From positions 2,147,001 to 2,211,000 of the forward strand of contig NC_088299.1 of assembly GCF_032854445.1 (NCBI RefSeq): a stretch of DNA of 64,000 nt, given 5' to 3'. The position numbers and the translations under genes were made by a program. This DNA comes from Liolophura sinensis (taxonomy: Eukaryota; Mollusca; Polyplacophora; Chitonida; Chitonidae). Shown in pieces: positions 14,786 through 26,800 of the stretch. The number at the start of each line of letters is the position of its first letter. Within the stretch, counting starts at the first letter, position 1. Under the pieces are notes generated by a model that saw only the letters and a program-made list of their open reading frames with translations, had not been told where the DNA came from and made no database searches.

Positions 14786-15242
14786 TTAACACATTGAAGT
14801 TCATGAACTAAGTGTGTGCAGTTCTCCATCACAACAATGAAGTCCGTGAACTATGTGCGTACAGTTCTCCATCAAGCCATTGAAATTCACGAAGTAAGTG
14901 CGTGTAGTTCTCCATCACGACATTGAAGTTCAGTTCTCCATCACGACATTGAAGTTCAGTTCTCCATCACGACATTGAAGTTCAGTTCTCTATCACGACA
15001 TTGAAGTTCAGTTCTTTATCACGACATTGAAGTTCAGTTCTCTTTCACGACATTGAAGTTCAGTTCTCTATCACGACATTGAAGTTCAGTTCTCTATCAC
15101 GACATTGAAGTTCAGTTCTCCATCACGACATTGAAGTTCAGTTCTCTATCACGACATTGAAGTTCAGTTCTCAATGACGACATTAAAGTCCATGCACTCA
15201 GTGTGTCCAGTTCTCCATCACGACATAGGAGGTGCATGCACT

Positions 15243-15382
15243 AGGCGGGTGCCGGTCGCTGTGAGCTCAAATCCAGCTCTTGCTGGCTTCCTCTCCGGCG
15301 GTACGTGGGAAAGTCTTCCAGCAACCTTCGGATGGGCGTGGTTTTCCACCGGGCTCTGCCCGGTTTCCTCCCACCATAATGC
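15243..15382 (+). mobile_element. V-SINE-like SINE piece within the satellite
   Basis: It starts in the head (GGTCGCTGTGAGCTC), covers the whole core (CGGTTTCCTCCCACCATAAT) and stops abruptly, losing the 3' tail. Satellite units (GCGTGTGCAGTTCTCC) resume directly after it. Truncation at both ends suggests that array recombination trimmed it after insertion. Confidence 0.8.
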
Positions 15383-15449
15383 ATAAAGCGTGTGCAGTTC
15401 TCCTTCATGGCATGGGAATTCAGGAACTAAGTGTTTGCACGGTATTGAG

Positions 15450-16498
15450 ATCAACAAAAATCAATGTTACAAAGTAGTCAGTTTTTCATGAATGAATGCC
15501 GAGTTATTATTAGTTAAATGCAAATAAATAGCAGTATACAATTTACAAGAAGTAAACATATCTGTCATATTTTGTTTTAGATAAAAAAGGTTTGAATTAA
15601 TAATATGTGTATAAAATACAAGTGGACGTTTTTAAAGGAAGAAAAAATTACAAAAGTTAACAATAGTGAAGCAAAAGATACTGTTATTACTTCTGACATC
15701 TCTTGAAAGACATTTTCGGTAAATTAGAGATATCACCTTGCCCAAATATTTCCTCAGATGGTCTGCAGGGACAATCATCTGTACCACTAAATGTTTGAGA
15801 GCTCTATATGTCTGACTTCTCCATACCTTGATGATACTCTAACATGTCTTATTATTGGGTGATTTATGTTATGTGATGGAATTATCTGTGCTGCCAGTGG
15901 TTCGGAATGCCAAAGTAGATCCCGTATAGGGTGACTTAATTATACAAGACGTACAATTTAATCTACTTAACAATTCAATGAATATCTATTTTTGCATTAT
16001 ACACGTCTCAAAAAGTTCCTTAGAGACAAAATCTCTCACATGGAATAACTCGGTATATGGCATGATAACAATGCAAAATTATTATCGTTACGAAAGTGGC
16101 TTTGCAATTACCATGTAGCAGAATTTCCATTCATTGATTTCAGCTGGATGTACAAATATTTTCAAGAATAACCCATCATCAAATCTCACCAATTAGGTAC
16201 GCAAGTGTTTTGTATCTTTGTTGAAGATATCTTACCTTGTACAGAATTAATGTCAGTCACTTCAAAAATTCATTCGAGCGCAATTACAATTCCTCTGAGC
16301 TTTCCTATCCCTTACACAAAGACATTATAGCCCTGAAATAGCTCAATTAAGTATGAAATATTTGATATTTATCTCGGGGAACCCGGGGTTAGTTAGGTAT
16401 GCTTTCCCTGTAAGTCCTAGTCTTCGTTCGACCTTATAATACCAGAAAACTGATATGTTTGGTGCTTCTGTCGTACTGCATATAGAATACTTTGTGGG
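15450..16498. other. no gene seen
   Basis: AT-rich DNA with no credible frame and no recognised repeat. Confidence 0.5.
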
Positions 16499-16784
16499 TA
16501 ACAATATTTATTTATTTATTTATTTGATTGCTGTTTTACCCCGTACTAAAGAATGTTTCACTTATACGACGGCGGCCAGCAATATGGTGGAAATCGGGCA
16601 GAGTCCGGGCGAAACGCACGACCATCCGCAGGTTGCTGGAAGACCTTTCCACGTAGGCCGGAGAGGAAGCCAGCTTGAGCTGGACTTGAACTCACAGCGG
16701 CCGCATTGGTGAGAAACTCCTGGGTCATTACGCTGCGCTAGCGCGCTAACCGACTGAGCCACGGAGGCCCCAGGATAACAATAT
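16499..16784 (-). mobile_element. full-length V-SINE-like SINE with target-site duplication
   Basis: The body (about 16508-16775) runs in plus orientation from the (TTTA)n tail through the core to a complete tRNA-derived head: box B complement around TGGACTTGAACTCAC and box A complement around CGCGCTAACCGACTGAGCCA. The 9-bp direct repeat TAACAATAT at 16499-16507 and 16776-16784 is the target-site duplication. One short core segment is deleted (AATATGGTGGAAATCGGG). The intact TSD supports LINE-mediated integration. Confidence 0.92.
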
Positions 16785-17356
16785 AACCGAGAATTACATG
16801 TAATTGCCCGACGAGGAATCGCCTTTGTGGTAGCCTTTGTCGCTAACTCTGCTAGATATTACACTGATACTGTGCCTTACAGGGCGATCATTTGTCTTGG
16901 TTATTCCCGATGGTATAGCATATTAACAGGTTATATATTATAAATGGCGTGTGTTCCTTGGATATAGCAGAAATAGAATAAGTAATAGAAGAAATGGACA
17001 TGGAATACAGAATCATCAGTTAAGGGTCCAGTTTTCCAGAGAAGTCAACAAATCAAACAAGCTGACATTTTGTGTGAGACATAATCACTGTGGTTTCACG
17101 CCAGCACTAGTCAGCAATAGTTCAGCCATATCATTGCGAAGATATGTTTACATTAGTAGTCGGCACTGTGCCATGTTTACGACATTAACACACATGAATT
17201 TAATTGCATAGGAAAAGAATCACATTACAAGCAAAAATGGAAATAAGTGTTTAAGTTACAAGATAAATACGAGGAGGAAGTCAAGATGATGGGATATTTT
17301 GGTGTACGTGTTGTAAGAAGAGTGTTAGATGAAGAAAAAAGATCACCTTTCACACA
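16785..17356. other. no gene seen
   Basis: An 86-codon plus frame (16951-17211) has no domain I recognise. Nothing else is seen. Confidence 0.5.
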
Positions 17357-17444
17357 AGGTCTGTCAGCAACCTGCGGATGGTTATGTGTTTCCCGAGTCC
17401 GGTTTCCTCCCACCATAATGCTGACCGCCGTCGTATAAGTGAAC
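17357..17444 (+). mobile_element. V-SINE-like SINE, internal fragment
   Basis: It contains CAGCAACCTGCGGATGGT and CGGTTTCCTCCCACCATAAT, then CGCCGTCGTATAAGTGAA, with both ends missing. There is a small deletion in the core (TTTCCCGAGTCCGG). Confidence 0.8.
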
Positions 17445-18930
17445 GTTGGAGGAGTGTTTATAAACAAAACAGGATTGTTACCAAAGAACTGTGGCGAAAT
17501 GACTTCAGCCACCCGGGCTTAACAGCGCTTGTCAAAGGATGGACCAGTGAGCACTGGTCTAACGCCTACCCAGCATGTGTGACAGGAATTGGTTTTACAA
17601 TGTGCCTGGAGATCTAAGTCTAAGCCCGATGAAAAAAATCCACAGTCAAAGAGTGTTATTGTATTATTTTATAGAATAAATCGTTACTCTGAAATTCTCC
17701 TGTAACGAATTAATCACACAGATGGTTAGATTGGAAAAAAGTATCAACCTCAACATGTTTCATGGAGAAATGTAGACATCTATAGTCAGAACGGTACTGG
17801 GATTGCTTTGTCGCAAAAAGAAACGAGAAATATTTATTTTGTGGATCATAGAACCATAAAATAGAACTCGAATCCACACCCCTTTAATCTAGCACTCTAC
17901 AGTCTAAGATAAGAAGAAATTCACCCCGCTATGTTTCGTACAAAAGAATCATTAAGATGTTTTCATCAAAGGAGCAACTGACACATCCCAAGCATAGAAA
18001 GACAGGATCAAACACACAAGCGGCGATTTTGTTGGGTTTGTTTTCGCTTGCAGCTTTTATCACATTACAGTAAATTATGATGAAGAAAATATTCCCAAAT
18101 CCATTCGGATGTATTTTTCTTCAACTGACGTATCGGATAAATTTAAAAAATATTTGTATTTATTGCATTCGATAAGTTAACAAAATTAGACTTATTGAAG
18201 GGTGTTCAGCTAAAACATTTGGAAATTCATTTTGAAAACCAAGTGCATTTCGCCTTGATCTGAAGGAATCGTGTGAAAAGAAAGATGATGCTTTGAAAGA
18301 TGTGCCGTGTGACAGAAAGCCCCATGAGTTTGGTTTGGGGTTGGTTGGTTCCGGCTTGATACTTCAACGTTGCAAACGCTATAGACAAGGAGCAATAACT
18401 CATTCGCCCACCATGGTTGCTTCGTCACTCAAAAAAAATTCAGATTCATCGATTGAAACGGTTGGTTTATGGTCTCAAGGCAAATGAACTACATTCTGTC
18501 ACAAGCAATAATGAACACACAAAGGAATTCATGCCAGGGTTGCAACATGAGAGTCGAAAAGAGCTGATACAAAAATTGCCAATTTTTGTTTTTGTTTTGT
18601 GGGCAGATGGCCTAGAAAACAATGGAATAAATATCGTCTGACAGTGGTTATAACAAGTAAGAGGCAGGTGACATCAAACTCCATTAATTCAATTACCATA
18701 TTTCGATGGCATTTGTAAACGTGCAAAACGCGAAAAACTTAATCTATGGAGTCGAGTTTTTTGGGAGGTCTTTATCGAACTGATCACGCGTCCAAATTTA
18801 CCTGTCGCAGACTTCAGGGGAAAGACATAGTTAGAACGTTTTCCCTACAAATAACGAACTTAATTAGATTCAGTGCCGTAATTCGTCGTAGCTTTTTTAC
18901 CTGGTTTTATTTCGAGAGAGGGGACCGCGA
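17445..18930. other. no gene seen
   Basis: Short competing frames only. Nothing is recognised. Confidence 0.5.
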
Positions 18931-19240
18931 ACGAATGGTTAAATCTTTAGTACACATGATGTGCGAGGTTCAAACCCGACCTTGGACTGGGAGNNNNNNN
19001 NNNNNNNNNNNNNNNNNNNNNNNNNNNNNNNNNNNNNNNNNNNNNNNNNNNNNNNNNNNNNNNNNNNNNNNNNNNNNNNNNNNNNNNNNNNNNNNNNNNN
19101 NNNNNNNNNNNNNNNNNNNNNNNNNNNNNNNNNNNNNNNNNNNNNNNNNNNNNNNNNNNNNNNNNNNNNNNNNNNNNNNNNNNNNNNNNNNNNCCTTGGA
19201 CTGGGAGTTTGTAGAACCCCTCTCTCTCTGTTTTTGTTTG
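18931..19240. other. 200-N assembly gap within a tRNA-like SINE remnant
   Basis: Exactly 200 N lie at 18994-19193. The left flank contains a perfect box B, GGTTCAAACCC (18968-18978), preceded by tRNA-like sequence (GAATGGTTAAATC). Both sides carry the same 14 bases, CCTTGGACTGGGAG (18980-18993 and 19194-19207). Any open frame translated through the N run is an artefact. Confidence 0.9.
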
Positions 19241-19910
19241 AAGCCCAGGTATCTACCAACAATGCACCTTAAAATACCGATTTGTTAGCTGCCCTGCTTC
19301 CACACAGCAAGAAATATGGAAAGAAAATACCAAAATATAGATAAAATAGATAAACAAAGCTATGAACCAGAGTTTGAAACATGCTACACGTTGTCGCTTA
19401 TTAACTAAATCAAAATAGAAAACATCATGGGGTACATTGAGAGACTTGAATTAAACACACCACGCGGAATGCCGAAAACCATAAATCTCGTCACAGTAAA
19501 AAAAACAAAACAGAGCAGTGCTTGCTGACACTACATTTTATTACACTTAAATCATTAATCCTGACACATTTCACAGTAGAATTAACAAAACATGAACCAG
19601 ATGAGAAAACTTTGCTTTTTGTAGAAAGGAAACAAGATTTGTCGTGGTGATGAATTGTTAATTTACAAAAAAGCTGAAGTTGTCTCAAGGATTGATGTTA
19701 TAGTTTTCTACTCGCTGCATTATGAAATGGTTACCATGACTACCAGTTTTATTTATATCGATTATTTCAGAAATCAGTTTGACAAGAAGCCATAGCTAGT
19801 AGTTAGATTTGAAGAATGTCTTTGTCTGAGAGAGAGAATAATACATACGTCTGGTAAAAACTGACAAACCAATATAATAATGCATTATACAAAAATTCGG
19901 CCCACAAAAT
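19241..19910. other. no gene seen
   Basis: AT-rich DNA. Nothing is recognised. Confidence 0.5.
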
Positions 19911-20160
19911 TTATAAATTTATTTGATTGGCGTTTTACGCTGTACTCAGGAAGATTTCATTTATACGACGGCGGCCAACCTGATGGTGGGAGGAAACCGG
20001 GCAGAGCGGGCGACCATCCGCAGGTTGCTGCAGATAACCACATACAACCGGAGAGGCAGCCACATCAGCTGGACTTGAACTCACAGCGATCGCATTGGTG
20101 AGAGGTTCCTAGGTCATTACGCTGCTCCTAGCGCGCTAGCAAACTGAGCTCTGGATGACC
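19911..20160 (-). mobile_element. near full-length V-SINE-like SINE
   Basis: Tail TTATTTGATTGGCGTTTTAC, core (GGTGGGAGGAAACCGGGCAG, CCATCCGCAGGTTGCTG) and head (CAGCTGGACTTGAACTCACA to CAAACTGAGCTCTGG) are all present in plus order, so the element is on the minus strand. A core segment around CCCGGGGGAAACC is deleted. It lies head-to-head with the plus-strand copy about 100 bp downstream. Confidence 0.85.
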
Positions 20161-20252
20161 GGCTCACCAAAAGTTAAAGAAACGCGACACGGAAAGTGAA
20201 ATATTATTCCCGTATATATCCATTGTCCACGTCCAGACTAGAAAAAAAACTC

Positions 20253-20455
20253 AATGCAATTACGGCTTCCTCTCCGGCCGTAAGTGGGAAGGTCTGCCTT
20301 CCAACCTGCAACCTGCGGATGGTCGTGGGTTTCCCCCGGGCTGTGCCCGGTTTCCTCCCACCATGATGCTGGCTGCCGTCGTATAAGTGAAATATTCTTG
20401 AGTACGGCGTAAAACACAAATCAAATAAATAAATAAATAAATAAATGCAATTACG
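20253..20455 (+). mobile_element. 5'-truncated V-SINE-like SINE with 12-bp target-site duplication
   Basis: The body (20265-20443) starts at the head/core boundary (GCTTCCTCTCCGGCCG) and continues to a (AAAT)n tail. The direct repeat AATGCAATTACG at 20253-20264 and 20444-20455 is a perfect 12-bp target-site duplication. The inserted copy was therefore already truncated when it integrated, and it is probably one of the younger insertions here. Confidence 0.93.
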
Positions 20456-22779
20456 TGAGTCTAGAAACATGAGGTTTTCCGATAAATTGGGTTATGAAAA
20501 TGTTACAAGGAATTATTTTATTGGTACACACGTTATCACATCGTTCACAATGGGTTTAATTATACTGTTATAAGTATCCAGTTTCGACACATTATTACAC
20601 CTATATTGTTACAATATGGTTTTAATGGGTTACTGTGCCTACATCCTCGTCATTAGTTACATGTACTTGGTTACAACAGGTTGTAACATTGCCACAGTGA
20701 TGTTTTTTGTCACTGATGATATTTCAGATCGGCGAACATACGTTATTACTAATTGGTTTCTTCTTCGGTAGCAATTTCTGAATTACACAATAAATTGCAT
20801 AACCGACTTTAAGAGAGTTTTTATGACTGACAACAAGCTGTGCTATTCTCAAAGTAATGATGCTGTATTAAAATCATTTACGACAAAAGCAGCTGTTTGT
20901 CTGCCATTATGATGCACACATCACCGTGTATTCCGTATCAAGCTATAAACTATTCGGAGATTATTCCCGAAATAAATATTTTCTATTACGTTTTACATAC
21001 CCCATTTCTTCCTTCCTAAGAACAGAACTATCTGGATAACAAGAAGTAGCAGGAGATAGTACATGGCTAATAAACAGAAAGGTAATTGGACTGGATTTGG
21101 GTACAACATTATGACTGACCTATGGTATAGCAAGAGTGGAGTTTTAAAGAGAACTAAAATATATCTGACATAAATAAGTACAGACAAAATCAAAGCCAGT
21201 TTTTGGTTTATAATGATTTAGTTTTGAGAAATACAGTTCGTATTACTGTTTTATTTAAATTTGCCGTATTGTGCTTGAAACTTGATGGCTGGTATCTTGC
21301 GTTGAGGTTGGATACATTTATTTTTCACTTTATGAACAACATAGGCCTATATGAGCGTCAGGGATGGGTAGCACTTCCACAAGAATCTAGACGGCTTCCG
21401 GCTTGGCTAAAACCAATTTCAAAGTTCATTTATTCACGCAAAAATCGAAAGCATATCACCTGTGTATCAGGTGGTGCAAAAACGGATCATAGTCGTTTCT
21501 TGTCTTTTTTTGTCTTTTTTTTTTGTTTTTGTGTTTTCTAATTTTTTAATCTATCACGAAGGCCTCCATAAACGTTAATGGACAATGGATTTATGAGGTA
21601 ATTTAGAACACGCTTGGGATACTCAGCTAATGAACGGTGCAAGTAACCAACAGCAACATTCACAGGGATGTAGTTCTGAAAGTTGTCTCCTAAATTTTGC
21701 TGAAAAAAATACCTAATTTTCGTGTGTGATGGGACCGTGGTGAAGCAACGCACCTTCAGGTTTGACTCTGCCAGCTGAGAAATTCCATTGGCTGATCAAG
21801 ATTATAGTAACATGTAACTCAGCTGATTTGGTAACAATAAAACAGTAATAATAAGAATATATCTTAGACACTTTTTTGTAGAATAATGTTAAATGAATGA
21901 GGTTATGATATTTACCCTTATGCTGATGGTGGTAGTATATGGTAACACCCATCCTGAACAGTGTGGTTCTCTGAGCAATAAAAACGTTGTTATATTTTAT
22001 GAGGTAAAGAGATTGTTGATTTTCCCCCATGATTTCCCCATATATCTGTCTGGATTATGTTAGTGTCGGCTATAACGGATTATTGTGCACAATCGCAGCG
22101 CCTATTTACTGCCAAACAACTCATAGAAGTAATCAATAAAGACATAAACTCATAGAAAAATCAATGTTAACTTAGTTTTAACGTAATCTGTCTTAGGCCA
22201 TCTGATTTGTACTGTCATTGTGTTTTTTTTCTTTTGAAGTAAATAATAGCCCTCTATGTAGTTGGTGTGTTTATACCCAGAAAATAACGTATCAGACAAC
22301 ACAACCCAGGAGCAGTTTTTGCAGACAGGGCCTTGGACCCTATGTTGTGCAGGCACGGCTGTCAAAAACGCTATGTCAGAAAATACATGTATATGCATGA
22401 AAGCAATGGATTCCTTGTTTAATACTGGCTCTACTTTGCCGCTGAAGCAGCCCTTTCCAGTACTTGGCTGAATTCTTGACATGCAATAAAGATTAATAAC
22501 AAAGGCAGATAAAGGTCAACAGTTCTGCTATGAACAAGGTTCTCCATTATTACAGCCCCGACTAACGTTCTCTTTTTTACAGGTGTTTCACGTATTTTTC
22601 TCTCTGAATGTCAGCAACCTTGAGACCTTTTGAAGAAAAAAAGTTGTGCTGAGATTTGGTTTAGAACCAATACATTTAATTTGGGTTATTAGGCCTATCC
22701 GGGAACCGGACATCGAGTAACGGTTCTGCACCATTGGCAGATAGGACAGAAATTAAGAGCATTCTTGCTAGTGCGGGAA
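20456..22779. other. non-coding, nothing recognised
   Basis: The longest frames are 105-112 codons (21203-21541 plus, 21713-22030 minus, 22150-22482 minus). They start at non-ATG codons or have no domain. A pyrimidine-rich T tract lies at about 21503-21536. No gene is called. Confidence 0.45.
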
Positions 22780-23090
22780 TCAGTATGGTATTATGCTAGC
22801 GTGGTATTGTATATCTGGTAAACTCTGCTTGTGGGGCCTTGTTGGTATTGTGCTAGCGTGGTACCGTGTTTGTGGTAAACTCTGCTTGTGGGGCCTTGTT
22901 GGTATTGTGCTAGCGTGGTACCGTGTTTGTGGTAAAGTATGCATGTGAGACCGTGTTGGTATTGTGCTTGCCTAGTATTACGTTTAAGGTAAACTCTGCA
23001 TGAGGGGCCTTGTTTCTATTGTGGTTGTCTGGTATTGTGTGTAAGGTAAACTATGCATGTTGGACCTTGTTGACATTGTGTGATACTCTG
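22780..23090. repeat. 57-bp minisatellite, about 5-6 copies
   Basis: The phrase AACTCTGCTTGTGGGGCC or a variant recurs at 22821, 22878, 22935, 22992 and 23049, exactly 57 bp apart. Units 1-2 are nearly identical and later ones diverge. 57 is a multiple of three, but no ATG-initiated coding frame stands out. Confidence 0.92.
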
Positions 23091-23111
23091 TGTGGTTGGC
23101 TCTTATGTGCA

Positions 23112-23219
23112 CGTGTGGTACTTTCCACCTGTGGCACTCTCCTCGTGTGGTACTTTCCACGTGTGGTGCTGTCCGCTTGTGGTACTGTCCCTGTGTGGTA
23201 CTGTCCGCGTGTGGTATTT
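23112..23219. repeat. 16-bp minisatellite, about 7 copies
   Basis: The unit CGTGTGGTACTGTCCG and variants begin at 23112, 23129, 23144, 23160, 23176, 23192 and 23208, with spacing of 16 bp once the array settles. It starts only about 20 bp after the 57-bp array. Confidence 0.9.
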
Positions 23220-23221
23220 GT

Positions 23222-23270
23222 TCTGTTTGATTGGTGTTCAACGACATACTCTAGCAAGTTTCACTTCAAA
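23222..23270 (-). mobile_element. decayed V-SINE-like SINE tail
   Basis: TTTGATTGGTGTTCAACG followed by ATACTCTAGCAAGTTTCACT is a diverged match to the tail-proximal part of the main SINE family. The core is lost. Confidence 0.55.
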
Positions 23271-23569
23271 GCTAATTTTCATGGTGATGGGAACTGAAGT
23301 GCCTTGATATGTCACTGAGTAACTGGAGGACAGATATGTGCCGGATAAGTCCGTGTACATGTGTATGAAACCCTAGGTTTTCGGATATCAATGGTTGGTT
23401 CAGTTACAACACGGAAAGAAACATTAAAATGAAGTGCCTATCTTTAGAAAGAAAGACTTTATTTGAAAAAAAGTTTTTGTTCAGAAAATTAATTGCAGTG
23501 AAATCTTATGGTGGATTTTATAAACTACACGAAATTTTCTTTATCCCTAACAGAGAAATTTATTTCTTG

Positions 23570-23824
23570 TTTATTTATTTGATTGGTGTTTTACGCCGTA
23601 CTCAAGAATATTTCACTTATACGACGGCGGTCAGCATTACTGTGGGAGGAAACCGGACAGAGCCCGGAGGAAACCCACTACCATCCACAGGCTGCTTGCA
23701 GAAATTCTCAGGTACGGTCGGAGAGGAAGTCAGCAAGAGCTGGACTTGAATTGACAATGACCGCTTTGTTGAGAGGCTCCTTTCGACGCACTGGTGTGCT
23801 AACCCCCTCGGCCACGGAGGCGAC
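23570..23824 (-). mobile_element. full-length V-SINE-like SINE
   Basis: The complete plus-order arrangement is tail (TTTATTTATTTGATTGGTG), CGCCGTACTCAAGAATATTT, core (GAGGAAACCGGACAGAGCCC), box B complement region (GCTGGACTTGAATTGACA) and head end (CCTCGGCCACGGAGG). Several head changes make polymerase III activity doubtful. Confidence 0.88.
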
Positions 23825-26800
23825 CAAACTCATTATCAGATTCATGTTTTCATGCACAGTTACATATGACATTGATAATATTCCCAAGGCTTTAATACAG
23901 ACCTCAACATAAAAGATGTGTAGAAAGAGTTTGGTGACTTTCATGATGACAATTTGCCAATTGTCATTCCACTGGTTTTTACTCCAATCTTAACGTGTCG
24001 TTCCCTTTCAGATATAAACAAATATACTGATAAGGTTACAGTTGACACTTCAACATTTTGACCATCTTAACTTCACAGTCCACATTTACGACCCACCTCT
24101 GCACGTGCTTTACGGTATTCGTAACGGTATCGAAGAATTTGTAGTTAATTTACTGATGGAGTTCCGTAGTTTGCTCCGGTAACCGATGACGTACGCTAAG
24201 TGCTTGTAAGAAATTTGGGATCCGAGCTTCTTTATGTGACTTTTAAAATGAATTATATGTAGGTCAGAAAAATGTTTTCAGATTTTCCTTTTCCTTTCTA
24301 TATGAAGGAAGGAAAACTATTTTATAGTAGTAAATTTTCTGACTCATAAAAACTTTTTGTTTCCTTAGTTTTGAAATGTCACTTACAACGGTCTTCAAAA
24401 TAATCTATGAACGGTTCTTCAATGATTGACAATAATTTAGTCCGCTATTTGTTGGCCTTTACTAATGTTAAGGTCGAATGCTACACAGTGTCGATCGGGG
24501 TTTAACCATTATGTCTAGATAAATGTAGTGTGAGGATGATTTGTAGACGTATAGTTATATAACGATTCTTTTCTCAGTAGCCATCAGCAGCGGCGACAGG
24601 GTGATGGCAAGAGAAATCCGGCTTCTTGTCAATTTATACCAGTAGTGAGGGTTTTATTCTAGCTGTTTATGTAAATACAGAAATAGTAGCATATTAGACT
24701 CTTCCCATGCACCACGGCTTACAGGGATACAGATTCGACGCTGACTGCCTGACAGTGGAGGAATCTTAGGTTTCATGCAGGCCTATCGCTTGTATTGTGG
24801 ATGCCTGGGTATTAAAACCACCGAACTTAGATAAGGTAATGACGATCTTTCCAACCTGTAGCGTACAGACAGGCACACTATACTGGCAGAAGACAAGTTA
24901 TCTTTAACAACCGTTACATTGAATAAACAAGTAGACCAACATTGTCGACGGCTAAAACTAAAGACTGTGTCCTGGTTCATGTATACTTATTTTGTGATCA
25001 CGCTATTGTTGCATATACAACCGAAGTGGCGTTAAGCCATAATTATTCACTCCTTTATCAGGCCGCTGGTGAGAGCGGAAGAATATACAAAATTTGTTGT
25101 GCAATCAAACGCTTTAGGGTAGGGTCGATTTACTCAATTATGTATATAAATGTTATTTAGTGTGTATTAATCCAGTATATGTAAGTATAGAGGCATGGTA
25201 AGTCAAAGCTCCAAGTTGCCGCAGCTCTCATTGGAGACACACATATGCTTACGTTCTAAAATTATCAAGCTGTTTCATTCTCTCTTCTGACCCCTCCTCA
25301 TTTAGAGAATTCGTAAGGACAACGGTAGATTATGTGAGAATAAAAAAAAAAACAGGTTTTATTTGGGGAAAATCAGTTTTGTCTGGTTATATCTTTTTTA
25401 TTCTGATTGACAGTCGTTCACAATGTCTTTTTGAAACAGCATTTTTCTCATCAATGCAATCTTAATTAACCTCTTTTGAACCGGAGAGTCTTATCTGGAT
25501 TATGGTACAAGCGCCATCTATATATGAACATTACAATGACGTCTGACGTCTTCGTCTAGATTCCAGTCCACTCTCTTTGATCGCCGGTAAGACACCACTG
25601 ACATTTATCCTTATTAAACATCATCTCCATATATCATCTGGAACACGCTGACCTAGTTTTCTAAGTTTCGAGATACTATTGTTTTCCTAGCCTGTTTCAG
25701 CCAGCACATGTTGATCTATGGGGGTGGATGAAATTCGACTTGATCTGGTCGAACTCTGGGCTGAGTTATAAGATAGTATTATGACTTGTGAACCCGACTG
25801 ATTACTGCTGTAGATATATCAACGGCTTCGGAAATGAAGGAAATTTCCTGGACTTTTATTAATCAACAGAAAAGTAGCAGTTATCGGACTGAAGAGCGAA
25901 AACGCCGACAGCTGACTTATGATCAGTCCTCGTGCAGTCTCTCTTCCGGTCTGCAGGCAAGTGTTACTATTAACGACCACTAGCGGGGACCGTATATATT
26001 ATTACAGTATGGCAAGTATTTATTGTAAATAAAACAATTTCCTATCCCAAATAGAACCCCATCAATCTCAAACTAATACCAGAGTCACATAAACATTTTC
26101 TGTTTGTGATCGAATCTCTATATAAATATAATTTACTGTTTTACAAATTTAAATAACATTTTTGTTTTCGTTTGTTATCTTGATAGAATAATGCTTCATC
26201 CTGAATATGAAGAAAAAAGATTATGTGGTCATAATACGAAGCAGTTAGCACTTGACTTTACTGCAGATTTTCCGTACTCTCCTTGATGTGAACGTCAGAT
26301 TTGCCGAAAGTATGAGTGAAGGTCCATTCAGCTAAAGTTCACTATTAATAATAAGCGCCATAACAAATGATTTATACGTCATGTGGAATATGATGGATAC
26401 AAAATCTGCCAAGTCAGTTTAATTATGATAAAATTAATGATTTTGACATGGCCTAGCCTTGAACTGAACCGGGCATCCAACTTATAACGGATAGGCATAT
26501 ACTAGACGCTTTAAGCTATAACAGAAGTTTATTTCCTGAGGCTGAATGTGTAGGAGAAGATTGGGGAAACTGGATCGAGGAAACTGGCAAGGCACGAAAA
26601 TACCATAAGCGCGTTATACCACGTCAAATACTGTTAGACACGCTAAGACTCTAAGTTATAAAGACTGCGGTAATTCGGCCATGCTAATTGACAGTGATGT
26701 ATAAATATCTAGACTTTGGGTGTATGAAGTCACATTTGAAGTCACATTTAAGACTATATGTCATAAACATGGCGGGCATTGGGCCATTCTAATTGGCAGC

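Larger units (their letters stand above)
14580..15450. repeat. satellite: 43-bp ancestral unit shortened to a 26-bp array
   Basis: The outer part (14580-14920 and 15386-15445) has diverged units of about 43 bp built from AGTTCTCCATCACGACATTG plus a GAACTAAGTGTGTGC-type segment. From about 14920 to 15190 the second segment is missing and the shortened 26-bp unit (CAGTTCTCCATCACGACATT plus GAAGTT) repeats about ten times with few changes, typically CCATC versus CTATC. Two SINE pieces interrupt the array and repeat units continue on the far side of each. Confidence 0.9.

Noticed and set aside
14920-15190. CRISPR-like regular repeats
   Set aside because: The 26-bp units are directly adjacent with no unique spacers, and the genome is animal. 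It is a satellite.
16562-16762. 66-codon minus frame and similar ones at 6855, 15280, 23583 and 42545
   Set aside because: They are frames through SINE bodies (typically reading ATCGWSWVSPG), not genes.
18746-19288. 180-codon frames spanning the gap
   Set aside because: They are open only because N codons are not stops.
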